A DNA stretch of 64,000 bases from an uncultured Mycoplasmatota bacterium (GCA_913062645.1 CAJXVW010000002.1:186001-250000), one strand, 5' to 3'; positions 7,492 to 16,715 are shown, counted from the stretch's first letter. A program made the numbers and translations. The notes: a model not told the origin generated them from the letters alone.

Positions 7492-8494
7492 GTCGTTGCT
7501 GCAGCCGTTCTTTTTCGTGTTCCTTGCGTTTGACGTAGGCGTTGATCCGCTCGGCCTTGCGGTACTGTTCGAGCCGCATCGGATCGAGGTCACCTTGTTC
7601 GATCGCGTCCCACACAGCGCAGTTCGGTTCCTCGTCGTGCTGACAGTCGCGGAACCTGCACTGATTCGCCAATTCGGCGATGTCATTGAACGCGTCGTCG
7701 AGATCGTCCAGACGATACGAATCCAGTTCGCGCATGCCCGGCGTGTCGATGATCGCACCGCCGCTGTTCAAACGGACCAACTCACGGTGGGTGGTCGCAT
7801 GACGACCCTGCGCGTCGGAGCTGCGGATGTCCTTGGTGACGAAATGGTCTTCACCGAAGAGGGTGTTGATCAGCGTCGATTTGCCGACACCGCTCGAGCC
7901 GATGAAGACGACCGTGTCGGTCCCGATTTGCGTGCGGATGGTCTCAACCGATGCGTCGTCCAGGACGCTGACGGTGACGACCGGAAGATCGGTAACTTCT
8001 CGGGCCTGTTCGACATAAGTCTCGGGGTTGTCGGTGAGATCGGTCTTGGTCAACAACACGACCTGACGGACGCCTTCGGCGCGCGTCATCGTGATCAGAT
8101 TGGCCAGTTTACGAGGATGAAAATCCTCGTTCATCGACAGGCACAAGAATGCCACGTCGACGTTGGCGGCGAGGATCTGGGCATCGTGGACGTTGGTGCG
8201 GGCGAGCCGTTTGAGCACGCTCCTGCGTGCCTCGACACGCTCGATGATGCCTTCTTGGTCGTTCGTCGGGCGAAACAGAACATGGTCGCCGACGGCGGGA
8301 TAATCGTCCTTGTTCAGAGCCTGGTAGTGAAACCGGCCCGATACTTTGAGACGGTAGATTTGATTGTTGCAGTCGGCCAGATAGGACTGGTAGTCGCTGC
8401 GAACGATGGTTGCCTGATGCAGTGTTTCGTTGAAGATGAATTCCTCCTTTTGAATGGGTTTGACGGTTGCGATGAGGAACGCACGAAGATGCAT
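7475..8494 (-). CDS. rsgA: Ribosome small-subunit biogenesis GTPase RsgA
   Basis: RsgA (YjeQ/YloQ) is a circularly permuted GTPase that helps late 30S maturation. The order is OB fold (YRLKVSGRFHYQAL, YPAVGDHVLF), permuted GTPase with TKTD (G4), GSSGVGKST (G1) and DTPGMREL (G3), and a C-terminal zinc knuckle CRFRDCQHDEEPNC. About 339 residues from the ATG at 8494. That ATG has no ribosome site, whereas a perfect AAAGGAGG at 8443-8450 is followed 5 bases later by ATC (8437), which would give a 320-residue protein closer to family length. A 17-codon leader ORF and a small terminator-like hairpin lie upstream. Confidence 0.92.
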   Translation of the reverse strand: MHLRAFLIATVKPIQKEEFIFNETLHQATIVRSDYQSYLADCNNQIYRLKVSGRFHYQALNKDDYPAVGDHVLFRPTNDQEGIIERVEARRSVLKRLARTNVHDAQILAANVDVAFLCLSMNEDFHPRKLANLITMTRAEGVRQVVLLTKTDLTDNPETYVEQAREVTDLPVVTVSVLDDASVETIRTQIGTDTVVFIGSSGVGKSTLINTLFGEDHFVTKDIRSSDAQGRHATTHRELVRLNSGGAIIDTPGMRELDSYRLDDLDDAFNDIAELANQCRFRDCQHDEEPNCAVWDAIEQGDLDPMRLEQYRKAERINAYVKRKEHEKERLQQRRQHNR

Positions 8495-8502
8495 CGGGCA
8501 AT

Positions 8503-8530
8503 CAAAAAGGACCCACACAATGCAGGTCCC
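8503..8530 (-). terminator. Weak terminator or attenuator before rsgA
   Basis: On the minus strand GGACC and GGTCC form a 5-bp stem with an 11-base loop, followed by TTTTTGAT. It lies between a 17-codon ORF and rsgA and inside a longer inverted repeat (8484-8495 with 8565-8576), so it may attenuate rather than end transcription. Confidence 0.45.
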
Positions 8531-8549
8531 AAAAGAATTTGGTTTGACC

Positions 8550-8603
8550 TTACGGTTGTGTAGTGATGCATCTTCGCTTGTTCCGGTTGGTGTTCTTGCT
8601 CAT
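8550..8603 (-). CDS. 17-residue leader peptide candidate
   Basis: The ORF MSKNTNRNKRRCITTQP starts at an ATG with a good site (AAAGGAG, 8 bases away) and ends in TAA. It is very basic. It lies between mrnC and rsgA on the same strand and is followed at once by a hairpin with a T-run. A possible promoter (TTGTAC, 18 bases, TTATAC) sits upstream. It could be a leader peptide whose translation affects the hairpin and rsgA, or a small independent protein; nothing in its sequence points to a function. Confidence 0.4.
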   Translation of the reverse strand: MSKNTNRNKRRCITTQP

Positions 8604-8658
8604 ATGCACCACTCCTTTCGTATAACTGAAATCCGTCCTTATGGTACAACAGGATGGT

Positions 8659-9029
8659 TCATTTGTCAAACTGTTTCGTGATTTTGGCGAACAGCTCGTC
8701 GAGACGGTCGTCCTGGCTGGTGATGTGGAGATAGCCGACAAGTGCTTCGAAGCCAGTCGCCTGACGGTAGGTCGCGAGCGAGGCATTGCGCGCCTTGCGG
8801 TCGGTCTTGGCATTGCGGCCACGCTTGAACGTGATCATCTCATCCTCGGTCAGGTCGCCCTTGATGATGTCGAAGGCGTCGGCCTGACCTTCGGCCGAGG
8901 TGAACCGGATCGCCGCGTCGTGAAGTTTGTGGACGCGCGTCACGCCCTTGGCAAGAAGATGACGTCGCACCATCAGTTCGTAATAAGCATCACCGATGTA
9001 CGCCAGCGTCAGTCCGCTGTAGGGGACCA

Positions 9030-9030
<1 letters not shown>
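8659..9030 (-). CDS. mrnC: Mini-ribonuclease 3
   Basis: 123 residues matching MrnC, the RNase III catalytic domain without a double-strand RNA-binding domain, which trims 23S rRNA ends in Bacillota. The core LAYIGDAYYELMVRRHLL contains the catalytic Asp, followed by VHKLHDAAIRFTSAEGQA, the basic FKRGRNAKTDRKARNASLATYRQATGFEALVGYL block and a final acidic site. Its ATG shares one base with the cysS stop (TGATG), so it is translated with cysS, as in B. subtilis cysS-mrnC. Confidence 0.93.
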
Positions 9031-10364
<1,334 letters not shown>

Positions 10365-10428
10365 GGATGTCACCTCGTGGTTCGTTGCTTCAATTCATTA
10401 TACAATGGTTTACCTGGAAATGCATCCC

Positions 10429-11070
10429 TTATTTGCCTTCGACTTGCACGCGCAACACGGTTTTCAGCCGTGCGGGTTCGGTACGTGTTGGATCGGTGGT
10501 ATAGATTTCCCGATGAACATGGGACGAACGTTTCATGTCCAACGAATCAAGGTAGTCGTCGATCTTGGCGAAACTGCTGGGTTCGTCGGCGTAGGGACCA
10601 ACATGCATGATCTGACAGCATTGTCCTTCGTCGATGGTGACAAGTTTGGCTTGTTCAAACCAAGGATTGTCATCGGACTTGCGCTTCAAATCGACGATCG
10701 TTTGAAGCAGTTCCTCGCTGACGAACGCCGGCTGGCGAATCATCACATCAAACACGAAATGATCGTAGAGACGTCCGATGGGGACGCCGTCGTCGAACAT
10801 CTTGCGGCCATGCTCGTTCAGATCCCATACACCTTCGAGCGGAAACACGGTGTAATCGAAATACCCGTCAATCAGGAGTCCTTTGCGCGGTGCCATCTTG
10901 ATGCCGTAGGAGAGCGAATACAACGTGCTTACCGCGTCCTGGAACGCACCGCTGTTGGGATTTCCTTCGCCATGGATGACGAGATAGGAGATCGCTGGTA
11001 CGGTGATCAAGGTCGGTGTTGTTTTGGGCAGATACAATTCTTTGTCTTTCTTGCGCCATTCGTATTTCAT
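10429..11070 (-). CDS. GyrI-like small-molecule-binding protein
   Basis: 213 residues of GyrI-like (SRPBCC-type AraC effector-binding) fold without a DNA-binding domain. MKYEWRKKDKELYLP leads into PTLITVPAISYLVIHGEGNP, then FQDAVSTLYSLSYGIK, GYFDYTVFPLEGVWDL and, near the C-terminus, CQIMHVGPYADEPSSFAKID and HREIYTTDPTRTEPARLKTV. This is the known stand-alone type (SAV2435-like) that binds aromatic or drug-like ligands; some members hydrolyse them. Start ATG follows GAAGGAAAAAC. It stands alone between cysS and cspA. Confidence 0.82.
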   Translation of the reverse strand: MKYEWRKKDKELYLPKTTPTLITVPAISYLVIHGEGNPNSGAFQDAVSTLYSLSYGIKMAPRKGLLIDGYFDYTVFPLEGVWDLNEHGRKMFDDGVPIGRLYDHFVFDVMIRQPAFVSEELLQTIVDLKRKSDDNPWFEQAKLVTIDEGQCCQIMHVGPYADEPSSFAKIDDYLDSLDMKRSSHVHREIYTTDPTRTEPARLKTVLRVQVEGK

Positions 11071-11159
11071 GTTTTTCCTTCTTTCTGTGTGGCGAACAGG
11101 GTGTTGTCCTTCACTTTCATTATAAGGGTTGGTTATGTTGCGATGCAAGTTAGAGCACA

Positions 11160-11186
11160 TAAAAACGGGAGATTTCTCTCCCGTTT
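11160..11186 (-). terminator. cspA terminator
   Basis: ACGGGAGA (11165-11172) pairs with TCTCCCGT (11177-11184), loop of four, followed on the minus strand by TTTTTATG. Confidence 0.85.
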
Positions 11187-11200
11187 GCGTGTCGTCGGTC

Positions 11201-11398
11201 TTACAGTTTTACAACGTTGGCAGCTTGCGGGCCGCGATCGCCTTCTACAACTTCAAACTCGACTTCTTGACCTTCATCCAACGTTTTGAAGCCATCGCCC
11301 TGAATGGCGGTGAAGTGAACAAAAATGTCCAGGCCTTCTTCGTTCGTGATGAATCCATAACCTTTTTCAGAATTGAACCATTTAACAGTGCCAGTCAT
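11201..11398 (-). CDS. Cold-shock protein CspA family
   Basis: 65 residues, the full length of a single cold-shock OB-fold domain. RNP1 (KGYGFITNE) and RNP2 (IFVHFTAI) are intact, with the typical [11 protein letters not shown] start and [10 protein letters not shown] end. Such proteins bind single-stranded RNA and DNA and act as RNA chaperones. The ATG follows AAAGGAG at an 11-base distance. It is monocistronic: a clean sigma-A promoter (TTGATT, 17 bases, TATAAT) gives a leader of about 30 bases, too short for the long thermosensing leader of E. coli cspA. Confidence 0.95.
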   Translation of the reverse strand: MTGTVKWFNSEKGYGFITNEEGLDIFVHFTAIQGDGFKTLDEGQEVEFEVVEGDRGPQAANVVKL

Positions 11399-11437
11399 TA
11401 AAAATAAAATCTCCTTTTCTTTCTTATTTCTAAAACC

Positions 11438-11466
11438 ATTATAAAGCATAACAAATCAGAAATCAA
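11438..11466 (-). promoter_or_regulatory. cspA promoter
   Basis: -35 TTGATT (11461-11466) and -10 TATAAT (11438-11443) on the minus strand with a 17-base spacer. Confidence 0.8.
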
Positions 11467-11473
11467 ATAAAAA

Positions 11474-12139
11474 TTAATCCAAGTCCGCAAGCGGTACGGT
11501 GCGCTCCATCTCCTGATACTGTTCCTCCTCGCGGAAGATCGCATGAAGCACGAACATGAACGACACAGTCGAGAGGAAGGTGACCGTCAGCTGGAACAGT
11601 CGTCGGACCTCGATGCCGGCGTCTTGCAGCAGATTGCTCTGGAACAGGAGATTTCCCGTTACCCCGGTGAACAATGTCGAGAGAACGAAGACACCCAAAT
11701 AGACGGCAAAGGCACCGCGCAGCAGCGGATTGGAATCCCGATCCACCAGCACCATCACTCCGAAAACGACCGACAGCAGCTCCAAAGCGACTCGAATCAA
11801 GACCGTCGCCCAGATGAAGATCATGTTCTCCAGTCGCGATGCGATGAGCATCATCGTCATCGTCGTCAGCATGGTGACGATGACGAGGACCATCAACGCC
11901 CGAAGCCATCGATGACGCGGTTTGAGCGGTCGGAGAACAATGAGCACGAACACCGCCAGCAGCATTCCGCCGATGAGCGACAGCGTGTTGTTCAACAGGA
12001 TCGCGGCGCGAGTCACCGGCAGTGTCGCATCGCTCGAGAACAACGCAATGACGATGAGCCGGGACACGACGTTGTTCCAGATCGCACCGACGATGGCGAT
12101 GCCGAGATAAATCAATGGATACAAAATGGATTGTTTCAT
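11474..12139 (-). CDS. Uncharacterised six-span membrane protein
   Basis: 221 residues with about six hydrophobic spans (roughly 5-25, 42-66, 80-102, 110-132, 142-160 and 185-203), a basic loop RPLKPRHRWLR after the second span and an acidic tail (REEEQYQEMERTVPLADLD). I do not recognise a family and see no catalytic motif. The start ATG follows AAGGGGG. It has its own extended -10 promoter and separates cspA from the gltX region, so the context gives no functional clue. Confidence 0.75.
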   Translation of the reverse strand: MKQSILYPLIYLGIAIVGAIWNNVVSRLIVIALFSSDATLPVTRAAILLNNTLSLIGGMLLAVFVLIVLRPLKPRHRWLRALMVLVIVTMLTTMTMMLIASRLENMIFIWATVLIRVALELLSVVFGVMVLVDRDSNPLLRGAFAVYLGVFVLSTLFTGVTGNLLFQSNLLQDAGIEVRRLFQLTVTFLSTVSFMFVLHAIFREEEQYQEMERTVPLADLD

Positions 12140-12166
12140 GATGAACCCCCTTCGCGTTCGATACCA

Positions 12167-12175
12167 TTATAACAA
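12167..12175 (-). promoter_or_regulatory. Extended -10 promoter of membrane protein gene
   Basis: The minus strand reads TGTTATAAT, about 28 bases ahead of the start at 12139. It overlaps the downstream edge of the preceding terminator. Confidence 0.65.
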
Positions 12176-12201
12176 AAAAGACCTGTCGGGGACAGGTCTA
12201 G
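12174..12201 (-). terminator. Terminator of the GltX-C-like gene
   Basis: AGACCTGTC (12180-12188) and GACAGGTCT (12192-12200) form a 9-bp stem followed on the minus strand by TTTTTTGTT. Confidence 0.85.
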
Positions 12202-12725
12202 ATGCGGTATTTGTAATCGGCCAAGTACTTGTCGATGCGCGCGAACGCTTCCTTCTTGTGCAAAGCCGTCATCAACTCCGGCAGGGCGGGACCTTTGGTG
12301 GTGCCGATCAAGGCCATCTTGACGGCACAGACGACGTCCTGTTTTTTCAGCTCGTATTTCTTGCAGAAGTCGTCGAGTTCTTCGGCGATGTTCACCGTCG
12401 TGCACTCGTCGATCTTGTCGAGGTGCCAACGGAACAGTTTCACCGCGCGGCGGTGCATCGGTTCGCGTTTGTAGGTTTCCATCGACACGTCGAACAGACG
12501 CGCTGTCTGGATCTTGAGATCGTCGGCGCGGCCGGCGATCACGTCACGAACGCGATCGGGCGTCACGTGGCCGTAAAAGGTCGCGTCGGGCATGTGAATG
12601 AACAGCGGCATGCTCTCTTCGAGCTCGTCGCAGGTTGATTCGATGATCTCGAGCTTGTCGTACTTGGCGAAGACCTTGTCGAGATCCTTTCGTTGTTCGG
12701 GGGTACAGCAAAGCAGTATGGTCAT
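12198..12725 (-). CDS. Free-standing GltX anticodon-domain-like protein
   Basis: 175 residues. The C-terminal third (KKQDVVCAVKMALIGTTKGPALPELMTALHKKEAFARIDKYL region) aligns by eye with the last 45 residues of the GltX encoded directly upstream (MPLRIATTASMHGPDLPQVL, then LLGKDTVLERLDQ): same G-P-x-L-P, L-x-K and R-[IL]-D spacing. The rest has no HIGH or KMSKS motif, so it cannot activate amino acids. It may bind tRNA-Glu, assist GltX, or be a relic of duplication (inference). The start ATG follows GGAGGTGTGTATC. It has its own extended -10 promoter behind the gltX terminator. Confidence 0.75.
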   Translation of the reverse strand: MTILLCCTPEQRKDLDKVFAKYDKLEIIESTCDELEESMPLFIHMPDATFYGHVTPDRVRDVIAGRADDLKIQTARLFDVSMETYKREPMHRRAVKLFRWHLDKIDECTTVNIAEELDDFCKKYELKKQDVVCAVKMALIGTTKGPALPELMTALHKKEAFARIDKYLADYKYRI

Positions 12726-12746
12726 GATACACACCTCCATACCACG

Positions 12747-12755
12747 ATTATACCA
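12747..12755 (-). promoter_or_regulatory. Extended -10 promoter of GltX-C-like gene
   Basis: The minus strand reads TGGTATAAT about 22 bases ahead of the start at 12725, directly behind the gltX terminator. Confidence 0.65.
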
Positions 12756-12762
12756 CATATCA

Positions 12763-12793
12763 CAAAAAAATAGACCACCGATGTGGTCTATTT
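12763..12793 (-). terminator. gltX terminator
   Basis: AAATAGACCAC (12768-12778) pairs with GTGGTCTATTT (12783-12793), then seven Ts on the minus strand. The gltX stop codon is inside the stem. Confidence 0.85.
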
Positions 12794-14206
12794 GATGGTT
12801 TGATCGAGACGCTCCAACACCGTGTCCTTGCCGAGCAGGGCGAGAACCTGAGGCAGGTCGGGTCCGTGCATCGACGCGGTCGTCGCGATGCGCAGCGGCA
12901 TGAACAACATCTTGCCCTTGGCACCGGACTGTTTCCCGGCTTGCTTGATCAGCGGTTTGATGTCCTGAGCCGTGAACGCGTCGAGTCCGGCAAGCAGGTC
13001 GCGGAACGCCTGCAGCGTTTCGTTGACGCCGTCCTGGGCGAGGAACTCGTTCATTTCGTCGTCGAGTCGATACTCCTGATCAAAGAACTCGTCGTGAAGA
13101 TCGACGATCTGGGCGCCATAATCGAGCCGGTCCTGGAAGGTCTTGACGAGACTTTCGATCCATGCTTCGTCATGATCCTGTGCGATATTGGCGTCGATCA
13201 GGTGCGGCATGCACAGTTCGATCAAGTCCTGTGTGTCGAGTTTCTTGATGTACTGGGCGTTGATCCAGTTCAGTTTCTGGATGTCGAAGACGGCCGGGGA
13301 ATTGTTGATGCGGTCGATCGTGAATGCCTGTTCGAGTTCTTCAAGGGTGAAAATCTCCTGGTTGGTCGGGGGCGACCAACCAAGCAGGGCGAGGAAGTTG
13401 AGGATCGCTTCGGGCAGATAGCCCTTGTGCACGAAGTCGGTGTAGTAGGCGTCGCCTTCGCGCTTGGACAGTTTCTTGCCGCCTTCCTTGACGACATGCG
13501 GGAGATGGACGTACGTCGGTTCGTCCCAGCCGAACGCGCGGTAAAGCAGGGTATACTTCGGCGTCGACGTCAGATATTCGTTGCCGCGAACGACATGGGT
13601 GATATTCATCAGATGATCGTCGACGACGTTGGCGAAGTTGTAGGTCGGATAGCCGTCCGATTTCAAGATGACCTGATCTTCGATCTCCTTGTTATCGATC
13701 GTGATCTCGCCGTACACCTGACAGGTGAACGACGTCGATCCGTCCTGCGGTACCTTCTGACGGATGACATAGGGCAGTCCTTGATCCTCTTTGGCCTGGA
13801 CCTCTTCCGCCGTCAGATGGAGACAGTGACGGTCGTATTTGGCATAGCCCTTGTCCCTGAGCGACGCGAGTCGCTCGGGGGTACAGAAACACTTGTAGGC
13901 ATGTCCCGAGGCCACGAGCTTGTGCGCGTGTTCCTTATACAGATCCTTCCGCTCGGACTGGATGTAGGGGCCATAGTCGCCGCCCTTGTCCGGTCCTTCG
14001 TCCCAGGTCAACCCGCAGGAATCGAGCGTGTAGTAGATCGTGTCGACGGCGCCTTCGACGTAGCGTTCCTGATCGGTGTCTTCGATCCGGAGCACGAAGG
14101 TGCCGTTATCATGTTTCGCAATCAGATAAGTGAATATCGCACTGCGCAGATTGCCGACGTGGATGAAGCCGGTCGGCGATGGCGCGAAGCGGGTTCTTAC
14201 GGTCAT
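12788..14206 (-). CDS. gltX: Glutamyl-tRNA synthetase
   Basis: 472 residues, normal length. FAPSPTGFIHVGNLRSA gives the class I HIGH variant (HVGN, 16-19); RIEDTDQERY and HVVRGNEYLTSTPKY line the active site; GGKKLSKREGD is the KMSKS variant. The C-terminal helical anticodon domain ends with MHGPDLPQVLALLG. There is no visible GatCAB information, so discrimination between tRNA-Glu and tRNA-Gln is open. The ATG at 14206 is best spaced from AAGGAG; two earlier ATGs overlap the ribosome site. Transcribed divergently from the M20 gene with TTGCTA, 17 bases, TATAAT. Confidence 0.96.
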   Translation of the reverse strand: MTVRTRFAPSPTGFIHVGNLRSAIFTYLIAKHDNGTFVLRIEDTDQERYVEGAVDTIYYTLDSCGLTWDEGPDKGGDYGPYIQSERKDLYKEHAHKLVASGHAYKCFCTPERLASLRDKGYAKYDRHCLHLTAEEVQAKEDQGLPYVIRQKVPQDGSTSFTCQVYGEITIDNKEIEDQVILKSDGYPTYNFANVVDDHLMNITHVVRGNEYLTSTPKYTLLYRAFGWDEPTYVHLPHVVKEGGKKLSKREGDAYYTDFVHKGYLPEAILNFLALLGWSPPTNQEIFTLEELEQAFTIDRINNSPAVFDIQKLNWINAQYIKKLDTQDLIELCMPHLIDANIAQDHDEAWIESLVKTFQDRLDYGAQIVDLHDEFFDQEYRLDDEMNEFLAQDGVNETLQAFRDLLAGLDAFTAQDIKPLIKQAGKQSGAKGKMLFMPLRIATTASMHGPDLPQVLALLGKDTVLERLDQTIK

Positions 14207-14230
14207 GTGCATCATCTCCTTGACTACTCG

Positions 14231-14259
14231 ATTATATTACAATACGGCCGAAATAGCAA
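14231..14259 (-). promoter_or_regulatory. gltX promoter
   Basis: -35 TTGCTA (14254-14259) and -10 TATAAT (14231-14236) on the minus strand, 17-base spacer. Confidence 0.7.
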
Positions 14260-14278
14260 CCGCAAACACTTCCATCTG

Positions 14279-14287
14279 TGGTATAAT
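14279..14287 (+). promoter_or_regulatory. Extended -10 promoter of M20 gene
   Basis: TGGTATAAT, 25 bases ahead of the start at 14313. Confidence 0.65.
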
Positions 14288-14312
14288 TCAGGTAATGAAG
14301 GAGCGTGAACCC

Positions 14313-15485
14313 ATGATCAAACCACAAGACTTGAAATCCTACGAAGCATACATGATTGACAAACGCCGCGACTTCCACATGCATCCCGAGCCGGGATTCC
14401 ACGAATTCCGCACGTCCGACGTGATCAAACAGGAACTCCTGGCGCTTGGCTATGACGTCATCGACAAGATCGGCGTCACCGGCATGGTCGCGACCCTCAC
14501 CGGAAACAAGCAAGGCAAGACGATCGGCCTCCGCGCCGACATCGACGCGCTTCGGATGCAGGAGGAAAACGACGTCCCCTACAAGAGCCAGAACGACGGC
14601 GTGATGCACGCCTGCGGCCATGATACTCATACGGCGATGTTGCTCGGTGCCGCCAAGTACTGGAGCGACCACAAGAATGAGTTGAACGGAACCCTCAAGC
14701 TGGTCTTCCAATCCGCCGAAGAAGGTCCGATGCCCGGTGGTGGATCGTATGTCGTAGGCGGTGGCCACATCGACGATGTCGACGCCGTGTTCGGTCTCCA
14801 CATCACAACCCAGAACAAAAAGGGCGAGATCGTCATCAAGTCCGGCGAAGCGATGGCTGCTCCAGACGAATTCCGGATCACAATCATCGGCGACGGCACC
14901 CACGCCAGCGCGCCGCACACCGGCAAGGATCCGATCGTTGCGGCATCGAATGTCGTACAAGCGATTCAGACCATCTTATCACGCCAAATCTCCCCGCTCG
15001 AAAGCGCCGTCATCACCGTCGCCACGATCCATGGCGGCAGCGCCTTCAACATCATCCCCGACAGTGTCGAGATGACCGGGACGATCCGCACGCTCAACAA
15101 CGATGTTCGGCTGGATATATTCAAGAAGTTGGAACATACGGTGAAACACACCGCCAAGGCGTTCGGGTGCGACGCGAAGGTCGAGATCATCGAAGCCTAC
15201 CCGCCGCTCATCAACGATCCCCAGATGAGCGAGTTCGCGATGGCGATCGCCAAGGAAGTCGTCGGCGACCAGAACGCGACCTATGCCAAGGAGCCTTCGA
15301 TGGGCGGCGAAGACTTCGCTTACTATCTTCAGAAGAAACCTGGATGTTTCCTGTGGCTCGGTGGTCGCGATCCCAAACAGGACACGATCTACTACAACCA
15401 CAATCCCAAGTTCGACGTCGACGAGTCCAGCTTCGTCATCGGTCTCGCGATGCACGTCAATCTCGTCAAAGAATTCTTGAAATGA
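14313..15485 (+). CDS. M20D-family amidohydrolase
   Basis: 390 residues, the usual length for the hippurate / IAA-amino-acid hydrolase / N-acetyldiaminopimelate deacetylase group. Metal ligands are visible in HACGHDTHTAML, SAEEGPMPGG and, near the end, SMGGEDFAYYLQ; the dimerisation domain lies between (DGTHASAPHTGKDPI). It should hydrolyse an N-acyl amino acid or peptide amide using a two-metal centre in the cytoplasm; the substrate cannot be told. The ATG at 14313 follows AAGGAG with 9-base spacing; the frame runs further upstream only into the promoter. It is a single-gene unit. Confidence 0.9.
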   Translation: MIKPQDLKSYEAYMIDKRRDFHMHPEPGFHEFRTSDVIKQELLALGYDVIDKIGVTGMVATLTGNKQGKTIGLRADIDALRMQEENDVPYKSQNDGVMHACGHDTHTAMLLGAAKYWSDHKNELNGTLKLVFQSAEEGPMPGGGSYVVGGGHIDDVDAVFGLHITTQNKKGEIVIKSGEAMAAPDEFRITIIGDGTHASAPHTGKDPIVAASNVVQAIQTILSRQISPLESAVITVATIHGGSAFNIIPDSVEMTGTIRTLNNDVRLDIFKKLEHTVKHTAKAFGCDAKVEIIEAYPPLINDPQMSEFAMAIAKEVVGDQNATYAKEPSMGGEDFAYYLQKKPGCFLWLGGRDPKQDTIYYNHNPKFDVDESSFVIGLAMHVNLVKEFLK

Positions 15486-15516
15486 AAAGGTGCTCGGCTG
15501 AGCACCTTTATTTTTT
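15485..15516. terminator. Bidirectional terminator
   Basis: AAAGGTGCTC (15486-15495) pairs with GAGCACCTTT (15500-15509) with T-rich flanks on both strands, serving the convergent M20 gene and the small membrane protein gene. Confidence 0.85.
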
Positions 15517-15690
15517 GGTGAAGTTGCAGATGAGAAAGACCACGCCGAAGAATCCAAAGACGTATCCGAGAATCAACAACATGTATGGCCGCAACAACAG
15601 ATTGTTCTCTTCGATCGTCTCGCGGAACACATAGAACAGCACGAACAACAGCGCGCTGATCGCGAATGACAACATCGCCCGTTTGATCAT
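15508..15690 (-). CDS. Small two-span membrane protein
   Basis: 60 residues: a basic start (MIKRAML), one hydrophobic span (about 7-22), a short charged loop (RETIEENN) and a second span (about 33-55), ending NFTKK. The ATG follows GGAGGTGAGAATC. An extended -10 (TGGTATAAT) lies upstream, so it is an independent gene. No family is recognised. Confidence 0.65.
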   Translation of the reverse strand: MIKRAMLSFAISALLFVLFYVFRETIEENNLLLRPYMLLILGYVFGFFGVVFLICNFTKK

Positions 15691-15709
15691 GATTCTCACC
15701 TCCACTTCC

Positions 15710-15718
15710 ATTATACCA
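15710..15718 (-). promoter_or_regulatory. Extended -10 promoter of small membrane protein
   Basis: The minus strand reads TGGTATAAT about 20 bases ahead of the start at 15690. Confidence 0.6.
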
Positions 15719-15734
15719 CTTCTACCGGACAAAG

Positions 15735-15768
15735 AAAAAACACAATGTCGCGTGACATTGTGTTTTTG
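15735..15768 (-). terminator. rplM-rpsI terminator
   Basis: ACACAATGTC (15740-15749) pairs with GACATTGTGT (15754-15763), followed on the minus strand by TTTTTTC. Confidence 0.85.
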
Positions 15769-15781
15769 TTCGACACAGTGA

Positions 15782-16177
15782 TTAACGTTTGCTGAACTGC
15801 GGTGCGCGGCGTGCTTTTTTGAGACCCGGTTTCTTACGTTCCTTGACGCGCGGATCACGGGTGATCAAGCCGGCTTTCTTGAGAATGGGACGATAGTCTT
15901 TGCTGACGTCGAGCAGGGCTCTGGTGATGCCGTGGCGGATCGCTCCGGCCTGGCCGCTGATGCCGCCGCCATAGACGTTGACTTCGATGTCGAAAGTCTT
16001 CATGTTGTCGGTTTTCGCGAGCGGTTGTTCCACGTCGAGGCGGGTCGCCGGCGACGGGATGTACTCTTCGAACTTACGGCCGTTGATCAGGAATTCTCCC
16101 GAACCCGGACGCAGGATGACGCGGGCCACCGAACTCTTGCGACGTCCGGTTCCGCGATACATTACGGATTTTGCCAT
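15782..16177 (-). CDS. rpsI: 30S ribosomal protein S9
   Basis: 131 residues, full length. [16 protein letters not shown], the [20 protein letters not shown] core and the invariant C-terminal tail [17 protein letters not shown], which reaches the P-site tRNA, are all present. It follows rplM by 13 bases, the universal L13-S9 pair. It ends at a strong terminator. In many Bacillota this pair follows truA; here truA lies 23 kb away. Confidence 0.97.
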   Translation of the reverse strand: MAKSVMYRGTGRRKSSVARVILRPGSGEFLINGRKFEEYIPSPATRLDVEQPLAKTDNMKTFDIEVNVYGGGISGQAGAIRHGITRALLDVSKDYRPILKKAGLITRDPRVKERKKPGLKKARRAPQFSKR

Positions 16178-16190
16178 GTGTCAGTCCTCC

Positions 16191-16625
16191 TTAACCTTTC
16201 AACTCTAAGACTTCGGGCTGTTGCGCCTGGTGCGGATGCTCCGGTCCGTTGTAAACGTACAGTTTCTTGTACATCTGACGGCCGAGACGTCCTTTGGGCA
16301 GCATGCCCTTGACGGCGAATTCGATCAGTCGTTCCGGATGGGTCTGATTCATCACCTTGGCGGTGGTTTCTTTCAGGCTACCCGGATAGCGCGAATGTCT
16401 GTAGTATTTTTTCTGGTCCCATTTGTTGCCCGTCAGTTCGACTTCTTTGGCATTGATCACGATGACGTAATCGCCGGTGTCGACGTGGGGCGTGAAAGTC
16501 GGTTTGTGTTTGCCGCGAAGGACGGTGGCGACTTCGGTCGCGAGACGGCCGAGCACTTGTCCTTTCGCATCGACAACATACCATTTGCGTTCAACGGTGT
16601 CTTTGTTGGCCATGAATGTTTTCAT
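16191..16625 (-). CDS. rplM: 50S ribosomal protein L13
   Basis: 144 residues. [20 protein letters not shown], the [13 protein letters not shown] strand, [10 protein letters not shown] and the [18 protein letters not shown] segment are L13 signatures. The ATG follows GGGAGGTAACACGC. The message starts about 55 bases upstream from a strong promoter; that leader could hold the L13 autoregulatory structure known in Bacillota, but I could not fold it convincingly. Confidence 0.97.
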   Translation of the reverse strand: MKTFMANKDTVERKWYVVDAKGQVLGRLATEVATVLRGKHKPTFTPHVDTGDYVIVINAKEVELTGNKWDQKKYYRHSRYPGSLKETTAKVMNQTHPERLIEFAVKGMLPKGRLGRQMYKKLYVYNGPEHPHQAQQPEVLELKG

Positions 16626-16686
16626 GCGTGTTACCTCCCATGGTAGTCAGTACGGGGTGTTTGTGTTCTCAAGTGTACCGGTCTAT

Positions 16687-16715
16687 ATGATAGTACATTT
16701 GATATCCTTTGTCAA
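16687..16715 (-). promoter_or_regulatory. rplM-rpsI promoter
   Basis: Consensus -35 TTGACA (16710-16715), 17-base spacer, -10 TATCAT (16687-16692) on the minus strand. Confidence 0.85.

Noticed and set aside
12800..14308. 502-residue open frame opposite gltX
   Set aside because: It mirrors gltX codons; long antisense frames are expected from the GC-rich third positions. No ribosome site or recognisable domain.
16626..16680. L13 leader regulatory RNA before rplM
   Set aside because: The ~55-base leader has GGTAC/GTACT segments but I could not build a convincing structure matching the known motif.
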